A stretch of DNA of 46,127 bases from Patescibacteria group bacterium (GCA_018813815.1 JAHJAY010000035.1:1-46127); one strand, 5' to 3'. Numbered from the stretch's first letter, positions 9,101-19,713 are shown. Numbers and translations are program-made. Notes: generated from the sequence alone by a model not told the origin.

Positions 9101-11323
9101 TCAGTTAGTATGACTGACTCCTTCTAGAATTTGATCACGCTGAACTTGATTATTTTGGGCTTGAGCCATTTGGATTTGTTCGGCCGTGCAATGAGTGGTT
9201 GGTTCAGTGCCGCTAATAAACAGTTCGGTTTTCGTTGGACAGCCGGCGCAGGGAAGCAGGCCGTTTAACTGACAAATTTCTACAGGAATTAGATTTTTAG
9301 GCTCAATAAAGCGATGGGGAATTTTATTGGTTAATAATAAGTTCATAGTCCGGTTCCAAATTGGTGAAGCGCCGGTAATGCCTGAGGCTACTTCTGACAT
9401 GGATGTATTATCGTTATTGCCGACCCAAACACTGACTAAATAATCACTGGTATAACCAATGGTCCAATTATCTCTTTTATTATTAGTGGTTCCGGTTTTG
9501 ACGGCGACTTGATGATCAGGAATATATAAGTCGGAGTTAGCGCCAAAAGCCGGTGTTCGGGCCGCATTATCAGCTAAAATGTCGGTTAATATGTAGGCGA
9601 TTTGCGGCGAAAGAACTTTGGTATTTTCTAAAGCAAAAAACGGTTTTTCCATAGTTTTACCTTTGGCGTTTTTTACTTCAATAATCGGATGCAGATCAAC
9701 TTTAAAGCCTAAATTAGCCAGGCTGCCGTAAGCAACCGCTAAATCAACCATTTTTACTTCAGCGCCACCAAGGGTCAGAGATAAACCATAACGTTCTGGT
9801 TGAGTCCAGGTAGTAATGCCCATTTTCTGACCCTGACTGATCATTTTATCAACGCCATAAGAGTACAGTACTTTAACTGCCGGTACATTATAAGAATTTG
9901 CCAAAGCGCTTCTTAAAGAAATCGCGCCATGAAAACGGCCATCGTAGTTTTGAGGGGAGTATGGCGGCGAACCCGGATAATTATAAGTGATGGGTGTATC
10001 AGCCAGAATCGTTGCCGGCGTATAACCATTAGCCAAGGCAACTGCATAATTAATCGGTTTAATGGCGGAGCCGGCCTGACGCGGCCGCAGAGTGACATTA
10101 ACATTGCCGTCATTAGCTACGTCAAAATAATCTTTAGAGCCGACCATGGCAAGAATTTCCCCGGTTTGAGGATTAGTGATTAAAACCGCGCCGTTGCCGA
10201 TTTGATAATGCGTTACTTTAGCTAGTTCTTGCTGAATAATAGTTTCCGCTTGTTGTTGTAATTTTAAGTCCAATGAAGTGATAACTTGAAGACCACCTTG
10301 TTCAACGGTTTTAATGCCATATTTTTTAGCTAATAAATTTTTAATATACATTACAAAATGAGGCGCTTGAATTTGATTTTTTAAAGGCACAAACTCCAGT
10401 GTTGTTTTTTCGGCCTGCTTAGCTGTTGCTTGATCAAGATAGTTTTCTTCAACCATGCGATTCAGTACAAAACGCTGTCGATCTTTGGTTAATTCCGGAT
10501 GCGCGCCGCTGGGAGAAAAAATGGTCGGAGCCGCCGGCAGGCCGGCCAATAAAGCCGCCTCGCTTAAATTAATTTGCGTGATTGATTTGCCAAAATAAGT
10601 TTGGGCCGCTTCTTCAGCGCCATAAGCCATCCCGCCATAGGGAATTTCATTAAAATACATTTGCAAAATTTCATCTTTATTAAAATAATATTCAGTCATG
10701 ATTGAGAGCACAAGCTCTTTTAGTTTTCGTTGCATCGTTTGCTCTGAAGATAAAAGCGCATTTTTAACTAACTGCTGAGTAATGGTTGAACCGCCCTGAA
10801 CGCTTTGTTTTAAGAGCAGATTTTTTAAAGAGCGGAAAATACCCTTTAGGGAAAAACCATTGTGTTGGTAAAAGTCAGCATCTTCAGCCGCCAAGGTGGC
10901 TTGAATAAAATAAGCAGGCAATTCTGACAGTTGAACCAAAGTCCGGTTTTCGTCATGGTAGATGCGATAAAGTAATTGGCCGTGGCGGTCGTAAATCTTG
11001 GTGGTTAAAATTTGTTCCTGGGTAACCAGAGTTTTTGGATTCGGCAAGCCATCAAGTACATAAAAGTAAAAACCGGCGGTAAGAGTCACAAGCAATAATA
11101 AAACCAATAAGCGTTTTTTAAGTTTGCCTGACCAGGTAAAACGAATTGAGAGCCGTGGTAGTTGAAGACTTTTGAATGATGGCAGCCTGATGACTTTAAT
11201 TAAATGAAGCGGGGCTTTAATTAAATAAATTAAAACTTTGAATAAGAAAAAAACGGTTTGGTAAGTGAAACGACCAATGATTTCCAAAGCCAAGCCGAAG
11301 TTTTCTACTGTCCTAGAAATCAT
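9101..11323 (-). CDS. Penicillin-binding protein 1A (transglycosylase/transpeptidase)
   Basis: GT51 motifs AAEDADFYQHNGF, GGSTITQQLVKN; transpeptidase SAIKPINYAVAL, SYNVPAVK, KTGTTNNKRDNWTIGY. Confidence 0.96.
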   Translation of the reverse strand: MISRTVENFGLALEIIGRFTYQTVFFLFKVLIYLIKAPLHLIKVIRLPSFKSLQLPRLSIRFTWSGKLKKRLLVLLLLVTLTAGFYFYVLDGLPNPKTLVTQEQILTTKIYDRHGQLLYRIYHDENRTLVQLSELPAYFIQATLAAEDADFYQHNGFSLKGIFRSLKNLLLKQSVQGGSTITQQLVKNALLSSEQTMQRKLKELVLSIMTEYYFNKDEILQMYFNEIPYGGMAYGAEEAAQTYFGKSITQINLSEAALLAGLPAAPTIFSPSGAHPELTKDRQRFVLNRMVEENYLDQATAKQAEKTTLEFVPLKNQIQAPHFVMYIKNLLAKKYGIKTVEQGGLQVITSLDLKLQQQAETIIQQELAKVTHYQIGNGAVLITNPQTGEILAMVGSKDYFDVANDGNVNVTLRPRQAGSAIKPINYAVALANGYTPATILADTPITYNYPGSPPYSPQNYDGRFHGAISLRSALANSYNVPAVKVLYSYGVDKMISQGQKMGITTWTQPERYGLSLTLGGAEVKMVDLAVAYGSLANLGFKVDLHPIIEVKNAKGKTMEKPFFALENTKVLSPQIAYILTDILADNAARTPAFGANSDLYIPDHQVAVKTGTTNNKRDNWTIGYTSDYLVSVWVGNNDNTSMSEVASGITGASPIWNRTMNLLLTNKIPHRFIEPKNLIPVEICQLNGLLPCAGCPTKTELFISGTEPTTHCTAEQIQMAQAQNNQVQRDQILEGVSHTN

Positions 11324-11407
11324 TAAGCTTATTTTAACCTATTATTAAAGTTTATAAAAGTACAATTTGTTATAATGAATGCTAAAATGAATGTTAAGGA
11401 GGAAATT

Positions 11408-12370
11408 ATGGAAAACACTTTAGCTTTACAACTTTCTCATGCAACTGAATTAGCCGCGATGGCCGCCGCCCGAGCCGCCGGTTTTGGTAATAAAAAAGGC
11501 GCTGATGGTGCCGCAGTGGCCGCGATGCGCCAATTTTTTAATCAGGTTGATTTTAATGGCCGGGTAGTAATTGGCGAAGGAGAGCGGGATGAGGCACCCA
11601 TGCTTTATATTGGTGAAAAACTCGGCACCGGTAAAGGTCAGGCGGTTGATATTGCCGTTGATCCATTGGAAAACACCAATGCGACCGCCGTTTTGGGTTC
11701 GCGGGCAATTGCGGTTTTAGCCGCTTCGGAAAAAGGCGGCTTATTCCATGCTCCGGATATGTATATGAATAAATTAATTGTTGGTCCGGAAGCTGTCGGT
11801 CAGGTTAGCCTTGATGATCCGGTAAAAAAAACCCTGCGAATAGTGGCTAAATCTTTAGACAGAGAGGTTCGTGATTTGGTAGTGGTGGTTCTAGATAGGG
11901 ATCGGCATGAAGAATTAATTGCCGATATTCGTCAGGCCGGAGCGCGGGTTAAATTAATTCCTGATGGAGATCTTTTACCCGGTATTTCCGTGGCAATGCG
12001 CGGCAGTGGAATTCATGCAGTTATGGGAATTGGTGCCGCACCGGAGGGTGTGATGAGTGCCGCCGGACTCCGCTGTCTTAAAGGTGAAATGCAGGCCCGC
12101 TTTTGGCCTAAAAATAAAGAAGAAGAAACGCGTTTGAAAAAAATGGGCGGTGACTCCAAGCGGATTTATCGGACTGAAGATTTGGCTTCGGGCAAGGAGA
12201 TTGTTTTCTGTGCTACCGGAGTGACTGATGGCGATATTTTAAAAGGAGTCAGGTTTTTTGGCGGCGGCGCCCGAACCCAATCTTTAATGATGAATAATGT
12301 TTCCCACAAAATTCGTTTTACTGATACGACTCATGTATTTGATAAAAAACAAATAGAGTATCGACTATAA
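11408..12370 (+). CDS. glpX: Class II fructose-1,6-bisphosphatase (GlpX)
   Basis: IGEGERDEAPMLYIGE, AVDPLENTNA; SD AAGGAGG before ATG 11408 (tracked ORF starts upstream at 11375). Confidence 0.93.
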   Translation: MENTLALQLSHATELAAMAAARAAGFGNKKGADGAAVAAMRQFFNQVDFNGRVVIGEGERDEAPMLYIGEKLGTGKGQAVDIAVDPLENTNATAVLGSRAIAVLAASEKGGLFHAPDMYMNKLIVGPEAVGQVSLDDPVKKTLRIVAKSLDREVRDLVVVVLDRDRHEELIADIRQAGARVKLIPDGDLLPGISVAMRGSGIHAVMGIGAAPEGVMSAAGLRCLKGEMQARFWPKNKEEETRLKKMGGDSKRIYRTEDLASGKEIVFCATGVTDGDILKGVRFFGGGARTQSLMMNNVSHKIRFTDTTHVFDKKQIEYRL

Positions 12371-12380
12371 TAAAGGAGGA

Positions 12381-13655
12381 ATGATGGATTATAAACAACT
12401 GGATCAATTGGCCTGGCAAGCTGTTTTTGGCAGTGACTCGGAAAAAAACAAGGCCTATGTGACACTCTGGAATTTGGCTCAAAAACACGGTCTCCGGCCA
12501 GCTTCGATTAATAATCTTTATTTGGCTCGAGGTAGAGGTGAACTGCCTTTAGATTTTACTGTGCCGGCAATTAACTTGCGCGGTATGGTTTATGACATGG
12601 GTCGGGCGCTTTTCCAGACGGCGGTAAAGCAAAAAGTGGGCGCTTTGATTGTAGAGCTGGCTCGTTCAGAAATGGGTTATACGGCTCAGCCGCCTCAGGA
12701 ATACGTGGCGGTTATTTTAGCGGCCGCTTTACGGGAGAATTTTACTGGTTCGGTGTTCATTCAGGGCGACCATTTTCAGCTAAAGCTGGGGGATCGGGCC
12801 GGCCAGCCTAAAGCGGACGAACTTGATAAGGTTAAAACCTTGATTAAAGATTCAATTAATGCCGGTTTTTATAATATTGATATTGATACTTCAACTTTGG
12901 TTGATTATTCCCGGAAAAGCATTGAGGAACAGCAAAGAACTAATTATGAGTTGAGCGCTCAACTAGCCCAATATGTTCGTCAAATCCAGCCGGCGGGGGT
13001 GACTGTTTCTTTAGGCGGCGAAATTGGCCATATTGGCGGCAAAAATTCAACCGAAGCAGAACTGCGAGCCTATATGGAAGGTTTTAAGCGTGAATTTGTT
13101 GATGGCGCTGGTCTATCCAAAATTTCGATTCAAACCGGCACTCATCATGGCGGCGTGGTTTTACCTGACGGCAGTTTGGCTAAAGTAGCGGTTGATTTTA
13201 GTGTGTTGAAACAATTGGCTCAAGTCAGTCGGGAGTATGCTATGGGCGGAACGGTTCAGCATGGCGCTTCCACTTTGCCGGATGAGTATTTTAATCAATT
13301 TCCTAAAAGTGAAGCGATTGAAGTTCATTTGGCCACCGGATTTCAAAATATTATTATGGACCATCCTCAGTTTCCTAAACAATTATTAACTAAAATGTAC
13401 TGTTGGTTAGACCGGGAAAAGATTGAGGAGTGCAAACCCGATCAAACAGAGGAACAGTTTCACTATAAACTACGGAAAAAAGCTTGGGGTGAATTTAAAA
13501 AAGACTGTTGGTTGTTGTCGGAAAGAGTTAAACAGCCAATCCGGATTGCTTTAGCTAAGCGTTTTCAGTTCATGTTTGAGCAGTTAAATGTAGTTAAGAG
13601 CCAGACATTGATTAATCGGTTTGTTAAACCGGCGCCGGTTAAAAAAACTGCTTAA
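12381..13655 (+). CDS. Class II fructose-bisphosphate aldolase-like protein
   Basis: QGDHFQLK, YNIDIDTSTLVDYS, SLGGEIGHIGG, QTGTHHGGV, VQHGASTLPDEYF. Confidence 0.85.
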   Translation: MMDYKQLDQLAWQAVFGSDSEKNKAYVTLWNLAQKHGLRPASINNLYLARGRGELPLDFTVPAINLRGMVYDMGRALFQTAVKQKVGALIVELARSEMGYTAQPPQEYVAVILAAALRENFTGSVFIQGDHFQLKLGDRAGQPKADELDKVKTLIKDSINAGFYNIDIDTSTLVDYSRKSIEEQQRTNYELSAQLAQYVRQIQPAGVTVSLGGEIGHIGGKNSTEAELRAYMEGFKREFVDGAGLSKISIQTGTHHGGVVLPDGSLAKVAVDFSVLKQLAQVSREYAMGGTVQHGASTLPDEYFNQFPKSEAIEVHLATGFQNIIMDHPQFPKQLLTKMYCWLDREKIEECKPDQTEEQFHYKLRKKAWGEFKKDCWLLSERVKQPIRIALAKRFQFMFEQLNVVKSQTLINRFVKPAPVKKTA

Positions 13656-13673
13656 TTTTAGAAGGGTAAATCA

Positions 13674-14903
13674 ATGAAGAAAAAAACATTACGCGATATT
13701 CAACTTAAAAATAAAACCGTAATTCATCGCTGTGATTTTAATATTAAACTAAAAGAATGCGGTCAAGCGGGAATGGCGCCAGTATCTGATGTGCGGATTA
13801 AAGCTTATTTTCCTTCAATTTTTTATCTTTTGGAAAAAGGCTGCAAAATTGTTTTTATGTCTTATCTTGAACGGCCCGGTGGAAAAGTAGTAGAACAATT
13901 ACGTTTAGCGCCAGTAGCTCAGCGAATGTCTCAACTGATTAATCGTCGGGTTTATGTTTTAGAGGAGTGTGTCGGGTCTAAAGTAAGAAAATTTATTAAG
14001 CAAATGAAACCTGGAGAAATGGTAATGTTGGAAAATACCCGTTTTCATCCGGGCGAAGAAGCGGATGATAATCGTTTTGCCCAAGCTTTGGCTGATAACG
14101 GTGAAGTGATGGTTCAGGATGCTTTTGGACAATGTCACCGAATGCACGCGTCTGTTACCGGAATTCCCCGTTATCTGCCGTCAGTGGCCGGTTTTTATCT
14201 TCAAGGAGAGATGCAGGTATTTGATAAATTAATGCGTCGACCCAGCAGACCGTTGGTTTTAATTGTAGGCGGCACCAAGATATTTGATAAAGTTGGCGCT
14301 ATCCGGAATTTAATTGATCGGGCTGATCAGGTTTTGATTGGCGGCGCGGTGGCTAATAACTTCTTATGTGCCCAGGGGATTGATATTGGCCGTTCATTTA
14401 TGTCTGAACCATTTGTTGATCAGGCCAAGGGAGGGCGAATTGATCCGGTAGCGATTGCTAAAAATTTACTCCGGGACTATGCTGATAAAATTTTTATACC
14501 TCAGGATTTAGTGGCGGCAGATAGTTTAACTGAGCCCAAAAAAACCAAAATAATTGATCTGAAGAAAAAGGCCAAATTGCCAACAACTTGGTCTTTTTTA
14601 GATATTGGACCCAGAACGACTGAGCATTATTTAAAAATTATCGGTCAAGCAAAAACTGTGTTTTGGGACGGACCAATGGGTAAATATGAAGATGTTCGTT
14701 TTAGGCGGGGGACACTCAAGATTGCTGAGGCGGTGGCTGAGAATCATGAAACTACGATTTTGGCTGGTGGCGATACGGCTGCTTTAGCTGAGAATTTTGG
14801 TTTGATTTTTCGCTATAGTCATGTTTCGGTTGCCGGCGGGGCGGCTTTGGAATATTTGTCCGGCAAGCCTTTGCCCGGCATTACTGCCTTGTTGGATAAC
14901 TGA
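13674..14903 (+). CDS. pgk: Phosphoglycerate kinase
   Basis: RCDFNIKL, ENTRFHPGEEADD, DAFGQCHRMHAS, GGTKIFDKVGAI, WDGPMGKYE, LAGGDTAA. Confidence 0.94.
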   Translation: MKKKTLRDIQLKNKTVIHRCDFNIKLKECGQAGMAPVSDVRIKAYFPSIFYLLEKGCKIVFMSYLERPGGKVVEQLRLAPVAQRMSQLINRRVYVLEECVGSKVRKFIKQMKPGEMVMLENTRFHPGEEADDNRFAQALADNGEVMVQDAFGQCHRMHASVTGIPRYLPSVAGFYLQGEMQVFDKLMRRPSRPLVLIVGGTKIFDKVGAIRNLIDRADQVLIGGAVANNFLCAQGIDIGRSFMSEPFVDQAKGGRIDPVAIAKNLLRDYADKIFIPQDLVAADSLTEPKKTKIIDLKKKAKLPTTWSFLDIGPRTTEHYLKIIGQAKTVFWDGPMGKYEDVRFRRGTLKIAEAVAENHETTILAGGDTAALAENFGLIFRYSHVSVAGGAALEYLSGKPLPGITALLDN

Positions 14904-14915
14904 AACATAAGCAAA

Positions 14916-17114
14916 TTACTGAATTTTTTCTTCTGGAATCGGGAACAGACTGATGCTGGTTGGTTGTTCTTGGATTTGGCCGTTTTCATCAACCGGCCGC
15001 GGGCAGGTCAGGCAATAATCCGTTACTACCGGATCAGAAAGAATCAAATGTTCTTGAAGTTCAAGATTGTCGGTTACGCCCGGCTCTGACGGCAGATTAG
15101 TATTTTTATCAATCCAAATTTGTTGTTTAATATTATCAACTTTAGTGGGGGCTGAATCCTTGATAAAGTATTCAAAACGGGTTTCACACCCGGATTCGCC
15201 GGGTAAAAGTCCGGACATCGAGCAAATTGTTAAGCCAACTATATTTTCCGGTTTTTTGGGCCATTCATCTGGTTGATCTTTTAGGACATGAGTCATGATT
15301 TGATGCCAAATTGGCGCCGCACCAGTGATACCGGAAACTAAATAAGGATGCATCGGGGTGTTATCGTTGTTGCCAACCCAGACTGCGGTTAAAAATTGAG
15401 GAGTATAACCAATAGTCCAGTTATCCCGTAGATCATTAGTAGTGCCGGTTTTGACTGAAACCGCATGTTGAGGGATAACCAGTTGAGACGAGCTGCCAAA
15501 AGCGGCGCTTCGGGCATTATTGTCTAATAAAATATGAGAAATTAAATAAGCTACTTCAGGAGGAAGGGCGCGTTCGCCCGGGGGTAAAGAATTTTCCCAG
15601 TCAAATTCTTCCCAGACTTTGCCTTTATAGTCTTCGACTTTAAGAATTGGATTAAGGTTAATTTTTAAACCCTGATTAGCAAATACTCCAAAGGCAGTTG
15701 CCATTTCCGTCATTTTAACTTCACCGCCGCCAAGAGTCAGCGATAAGCCATAATTACTCGAATCACCCCAAGTGGTAATTCCCATAGCTGAGGCAGTGGC
15801 AATCATCGCTTCAACGCCATTGGCCGCCAGCATTTTAACAGCCGGAATATTATAGGAATTACCCAGAGCAAAACGCATTTGTACTGGTCCATGAAAACTA
15901 TTGTCATAATTACGGGGACAATAAGGTGGTTGTCCGGGGACATTAAAACAGCTGGGTGCATCAATAAACATGGTAGCAGGGTGATAACCATTTAATAATC
16001 CGACAGCATAATTAATCGGTTTAATTGAGGAACCGGGCTGGCGCGGCCGCAAAGAGACATTAACATTACCATCAATTTCCTGGTTAAAATAATCAGCTGA
16101 ACCGACCATAGCTATGATTTCACCGGTTTTAGGTTTGGTTATCAAGGCCGCCCCATTAGAAACTTGAGATTGGTTTAGTTTTTGCACCTCAGCTGAAACT
16201 GTTGCCTGAGCAAATTTTTGTATTTCTAAATCCAGAGATGTAGTTACTCTTAACCCGCCTTGTTCCACCAAGCGCTGACCATATTTTTCTACCAAAAGAT
16301 CTTTAACATACATTACAAAATGAGGCGCTTGGATATTGGTTTTTTGTTGAGCATAATTAAGTGTTTGTTCGGTTGCTTTCTGAGCTTCTTCTTCAGTAAT
16401 GTAGTTATCTTCAATCATTCGTTTTAAAACCATTTGCTGCCGGTTTTTTGCCAACTCAGGATGGGCGCCAAAAGGAGAATATCGGGTTGGCGCCGCGGGC
16501 AGACCGGCCAACAAAGCCGCTTCGGCCAAGTCTAAGTCCTTAGCTGATTTATTAAAGTAGGTTAAACTGGCTTGTTCAATGCCATAAGCGGTGCCGCCAT
16601 AAGGAGCATGGTTAAAATACATTTCCAGGATTTGATCTTTACGATAAATTAACTCTACTATCGCAGTTAGCAGAGCCTCTTTAATTTTTCGTTGCATGGT
16701 GCGGCGAGGATCTTCCAAAACGGCATTTTTAATTAATTGTTGGGTAATAGTTGAACCTCCTTGGGTTTGTTTTTTAAATATAGTTCGGTAAGCGGCCCGG
16801 CCAATACTGCTCAATACTAGGCCATGGTGTTGGTAAAAATTTTTGTCTTCAATAGCAATGGTGGTTTGTTTAACATAGTCCGGAAGGTCTTCAAGTTTAA
16901 TAGGCGCCCGGTTTTTTTCAGTGTAGATTTCATAAAGCAGCTCGCCGCGGCGATCGTAGATTTTGGTGGAAACCGGATAAATGTCTTGCGAAAGCCGGGT
17001 GGGCGAAGGCAGATCTTTAAAAACATAGAAAAACAAAAACAAAACCATAGCCGCAACGATTAAAAGCGGCGGCCAGCCGGCTTTGAGCCAATTAATGAGT
17101 TTTTTAAGTTTCAT
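14916..17114 (-). CDS. Penicillin-binding protein 1A paralog
   Basis: AIEDKNFYQHHG, GGSTITQQLIKN, SSIKPINYAVGL, KTGTTNDLRDNWTIGY. Confidence 0.96.
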   Translation of the reverse strand: MKLKKLINWLKAGWPPLLIVAAMVLFLFFYVFKDLPSPTRLSQDIYPVSTKIYDRRGELLYEIYTEKNRAPIKLEDLPDYVKQTTIAIEDKNFYQHHGLVLSSIGRAAYRTIFKKQTQGGSTITQQLIKNAVLEDPRRTMQRKIKEALLTAIVELIYRKDQILEMYFNHAPYGGTAYGIEQASLTYFNKSAKDLDLAEAALLAGLPAAPTRYSPFGAHPELAKNRQQMVLKRMIEDNYITEEEAQKATEQTLNYAQQKTNIQAPHFVMYVKDLLVEKYGQRLVEQGGLRVTTSLDLEIQKFAQATVSAEVQKLNQSQVSNGAALITKPKTGEIIAMVGSADYFNQEIDGNVNVSLRPRQPGSSIKPINYAVGLLNGYHPATMFIDAPSCFNVPGQPPYCPRNYDNSFHGPVQMRFALGNSYNIPAVKMLAANGVEAMIATASAMGITTWGDSSNYGLSLTLGGGEVKMTEMATAFGVFANQGLKINLNPILKVEDYKGKVWEEFDWENSLPPGERALPPEVAYLISHILLDNNARSAAFGSSSQLVIPQHAVSVKTGTTNDLRDNWTIGYTPQFLTAVWVGNNDNTPMHPYLVSGITGAAPIWHQIMTHVLKDQPDEWPKKPENIVGLTICSMSGLLPGESGCETRFEYFIKDSAPTKVDNIKQQIWIDKNTNLPSEPGVTDNLELQEHLILSDPVVTDYCLTCPRPVDENGQIQEQPTSISLFPIPEEKIQ

Positions 17115-17196
17115 TTACTAAAAATTATTCCATTTGCTGAAAACACAGGATGTATTATATATTAAGATTAAAGATTTGAAAAAGAGGGGAGTAAAG

Positions 17197-17697
17197 ATGC
17201 GAAAAAGAATATTGTTGACCACGATTACTTTATTATTGATGGCAATTCTTTTAACCGGTTGCTCAGTTAAGGGTGTTTTAAGTGAAATGTTAGCGAAAAC
17301 CAGCGGCGGCCGATTAAAACTAAAAGAAGGGAATGAAAAAATCATCCTTAAAACCGAAGATAAAGAAGTGACTTTAGGTCAGCAAGAACTAGTGCGGGGT
17401 TTTCCTGAAGATATTCCTGTATACCCCGGAGCTAATGTAGAAGCTTCTTGGCAGGTAACGCAAGAGGATCAGGAAGGTGTTACTGCCAGTTTTATTACCC
17501 AAGATAGCTTGGATAAGGTTGAACGGTTTTACCGCGATAATTTGGGCACAAACGGCTGGCAAACTAACAATACTATGACGGCGGCTGATTCAGTAGTTTT
17601 CATTGCCGAAAAAGACCAGCGTTCTGCCTGGATTACCTTGAGCCAGGATGATAATCAGGTGACAATTAATATTCTTGTTGGCACTAAAGGTGAATAA
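17197..17697 (+). CDS. Putative lipoprotein, unknown function
   Basis: Signal peptide plus lipobox LLTGCS; ATG 17197 preceded by GAGGGGAG. Confidence 0.75.
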   Translation: MRKRILLTTITLLLMAILLTGCSVKGVLSEMLAKTSGGRLKLKEGNEKIILKTEDKEVTLGQQELVRGFPEDIPVYPGANVEASWQVTQEDQEGVTASFITQDSLDKVERFYRDNLGTNGWQTNNTMTAADSVVFIAEKDQRSAWITLSQDDNQVTINILVGTKGE

Positions 17698-18317
17698 TGC
17701 CGATTATTACTGAAGAACTTAAAAGCCAAACCAAGAGAAACATTCTTGTAGTTATTTCCGGGCCTACCTGTAGCGGGAAAGATAGTGTAATGAAGCAATT
17801 ACTGGTTCGGAATAAAAATATGCGCCGCTTGATCACCACTAACTCTCGAGCTAAAAGAAAAGATGAAACTAATGGAGTTGACTATTATTTTGTTTCTAAA
17901 AAAGATTTTGAAGAATTGATTGCTCAAGATGCCTTTTTTGAATGGGTTGAATATCGGGGCGATTATCGCGGCGGCCAGAAAAAGCATGTTCAAGATGCCC
18001 TTAAATCAGGTAAAGATGTAGTTTGGCGCATTGATGTTCGCGGGGTAAAAAATATTTATAAAAAAGTAAAACGAGATATTCCTCATTCAGTTTTTATTTT
18101 TTTGACCGAGGATTTATTAATTTTAAAAAAGCGAATGACGAATAGAGCAACTGAAGATAAAAAATGGCAAAATTGGAGTCTGAATCGAGCCACTTGGGAA
18201 CTCAAACAATACCAAGGTTTTGACTATTTAGTTAAAAATAAACAAGGACAATTGGACAAAGCTGTGGCAATTATTGAAATGATTATTGAAACCGAGAAAA
18301 GAAAAATTTTTAAATAG
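17697..18317 (+). CDS. gmk: Guanylate kinase
   Basis: ISGPTCSGKDSVMKQL, TTNSRAKRKDETNGVDYYFVSKKDFEELI, EWVEYRGDYRGG. Confidence 0.88.
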   Translation: MPIITEELKSQTKRNILVVISGPTCSGKDSVMKQLLVRNKNMRRLITTNSRAKRKDETNGVDYYFVSKKDFEELIAQDAFFEWVEYRGDYRGGQKKHVQDALKSGKDVVWRIDVRGVKNIYKKVKRDIPHSVFIFLTEDLLILKKRMTNRATEDKKWQNWSLNRATWELKQYQGFDYLVKNKQGQLDKAVAIIEMIIETEKRKIFK

Positions 18318-18969
18318 ATTAATGCTAAAAAATAAACAACAACTTAGGCAGGCTTTTGTAGTTTATGGTTTAATTTTATTGGTTTGGACTTTTTACCGGG
18401 CGATTTTTTGGTTTCCGATCTGGATAGAAGAACTAGTGATTAAGCCGGCAGTTTTTTTACTACCAGTATGGATAGCGCTTAGAAAAGAACCTAAAAAATT
18501 AGCCTATTTGGGTTTTCGTAAAAATGTTTTTTCAGCCAGTCGTTGGGGAATGATATTTGGTTTAGGTTACGCCTTAGTAGCCCTATGGTTTAATTATCTT
18601 AAATATGGTCGGATTGAATTAGCGTCTTTTGATTTGGCTGGTTTTAATTTGTGGTTGTTTTTAGGTTTATTTCTGGTTACTGCGTGTTCTGAAGAGATTT
18701 TGTTTCGGGGCTATCTTTTGAAACAATTTTTAAAAGGTTGGCAAAATGAATGGTTGGCAGTTGGTGTTTCCGGGTTGTTTTTCGCTTTAATTCATTTGCC
18801 GATTTTGTTTTTTAATTTTGAACAAAATTGGTCCAGTATATTTATTCAATTAATGCTTTCATTGGTAGTCGGTTGGGGTAATGGAGTATTAATGTTGCGC
18901 TCGGCTAACATTGTTCAACCAATTTTATCTCATGTTTTTTGGGGTACAGCCATTTTTCTTTTTAGATAA
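18286..18969 (+). CDS. CPBP family intramembrane metalloprotease (ABI)
   Basis: CSEEILFRGYLLKQF and FFALIHLPI, HVFWG motifs; start may be internal (18322). Confidence 0.85.
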   Translation: MKPRKEKFLNRLMLKNKQQLRQAFVVYGLILLVWTFYRAIFWFPIWIEELVIKPAVFLLPVWIALRKEPKKLAYLGFRKNVFSASRWGMIFGLGYALVALWFNYLKYGRIELASFDLAGFNLWLFLGLFLVTACSEEILFRGYLLKQFLKGWQNEWLAVGVSGLFFALIHLPILFFNFEQNWSSIFIQLMLSLVVGWGNGVLMLRSANIVQPILSHVFWGTAIFLFR

Positions 18970-18990
18970 TTTAGCAAGGAGGTGAAGAGA

Positions 18991-19596
18991 ATGAAGAAAA
19001 AATTTATATTTTGGCTTTTGGCATTATTGGTAATTGTTTTTGGTTTTTCCCTGGTACTTTTTTCCGCTTTTAAACTTGGTCAACCTTCAGCGGTTTTTAG
19101 TTCTGCTGGTACCGGTACGCTTGAATTAACCGTAACTGAAACCGGAGAAGAACAGGCCCCAGAGGAAGTTGATTATTATTTAGCCTATCCGGGAGTTTTG
19201 CCTGACCATCCGCTTTATTGGCTAAAAATGATCCGGGATCGAATTTGGGGTTGGTTGATTCGCGATCCGTACCAAAAAACCGAGTGGTTATTATTAATGG
19301 CAGATAAGCGCGTGGGGGCCGCTAAAGCCTTAGTTGAAGGCGGCAAGGTTCAATTGGGCCTAACTACAGCCAGCAAAGCAGAGAAATATTTAGACCAAGC
19401 AGTAATTAAATTTAAAAGCTTGAAGAACACAGCGGATAATTTAGGTGGTTTAGAAGAAAAGTTGGTCTTGGCGATTAAAAAACACCAGTTGGTTTTAGAA
19501 ACATTGGCCGGACGTTTACCGGTTGAAGAACAGTCTGGGTTATTTGAATTAGCCAGCCAGCCAGAAAGGCTCTTAAAAGAGCTATTTGTTGATTAA
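18991..19596 (+). CDS. Membrane-anchored protein with DUF5667-like domain
   Basis: N-terminal TM; LPDHPLYWLKMIRDRIWGWLIRDPYQKTEWLLLMADKRVGAA; SD AAGGAGGTG. Confidence 0.72.
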   Translation: MKKKFIFWLLALLVIVFGFSLVLFSAFKLGQPSAVFSSAGTGTLELTVTETGEEQAPEEVDYYLAYPGVLPDHPLYWLKMIRDRIWGWLIRDPYQKTEWLLLMADKRVGAAKALVEGGKVQLGLTTASKAEKYLDQAVIKFKSLKNTADNLGGLEEKLVLAIKKHQLVLETLAGRLPVEEQSGLFELASQPERLLKELFVD

Positions 19597-19713
19597 TTGA
19601 ATACCTTTTTTTAGCAGTAGTTGATGCTTCAATGGGGAAGAGTTGGATTTTCTGTTGTGCTTAAATTAAGCCCGATTGATAAAACTGATATAGTTTGAAT
19701 AATTAATTGAGGG

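Noticed and set aside
9913-10183. Overlapping short ORFs in both directions within PBP1A
   Set aside because: The PBP1A frame is strongly supported; these are frame shadows.
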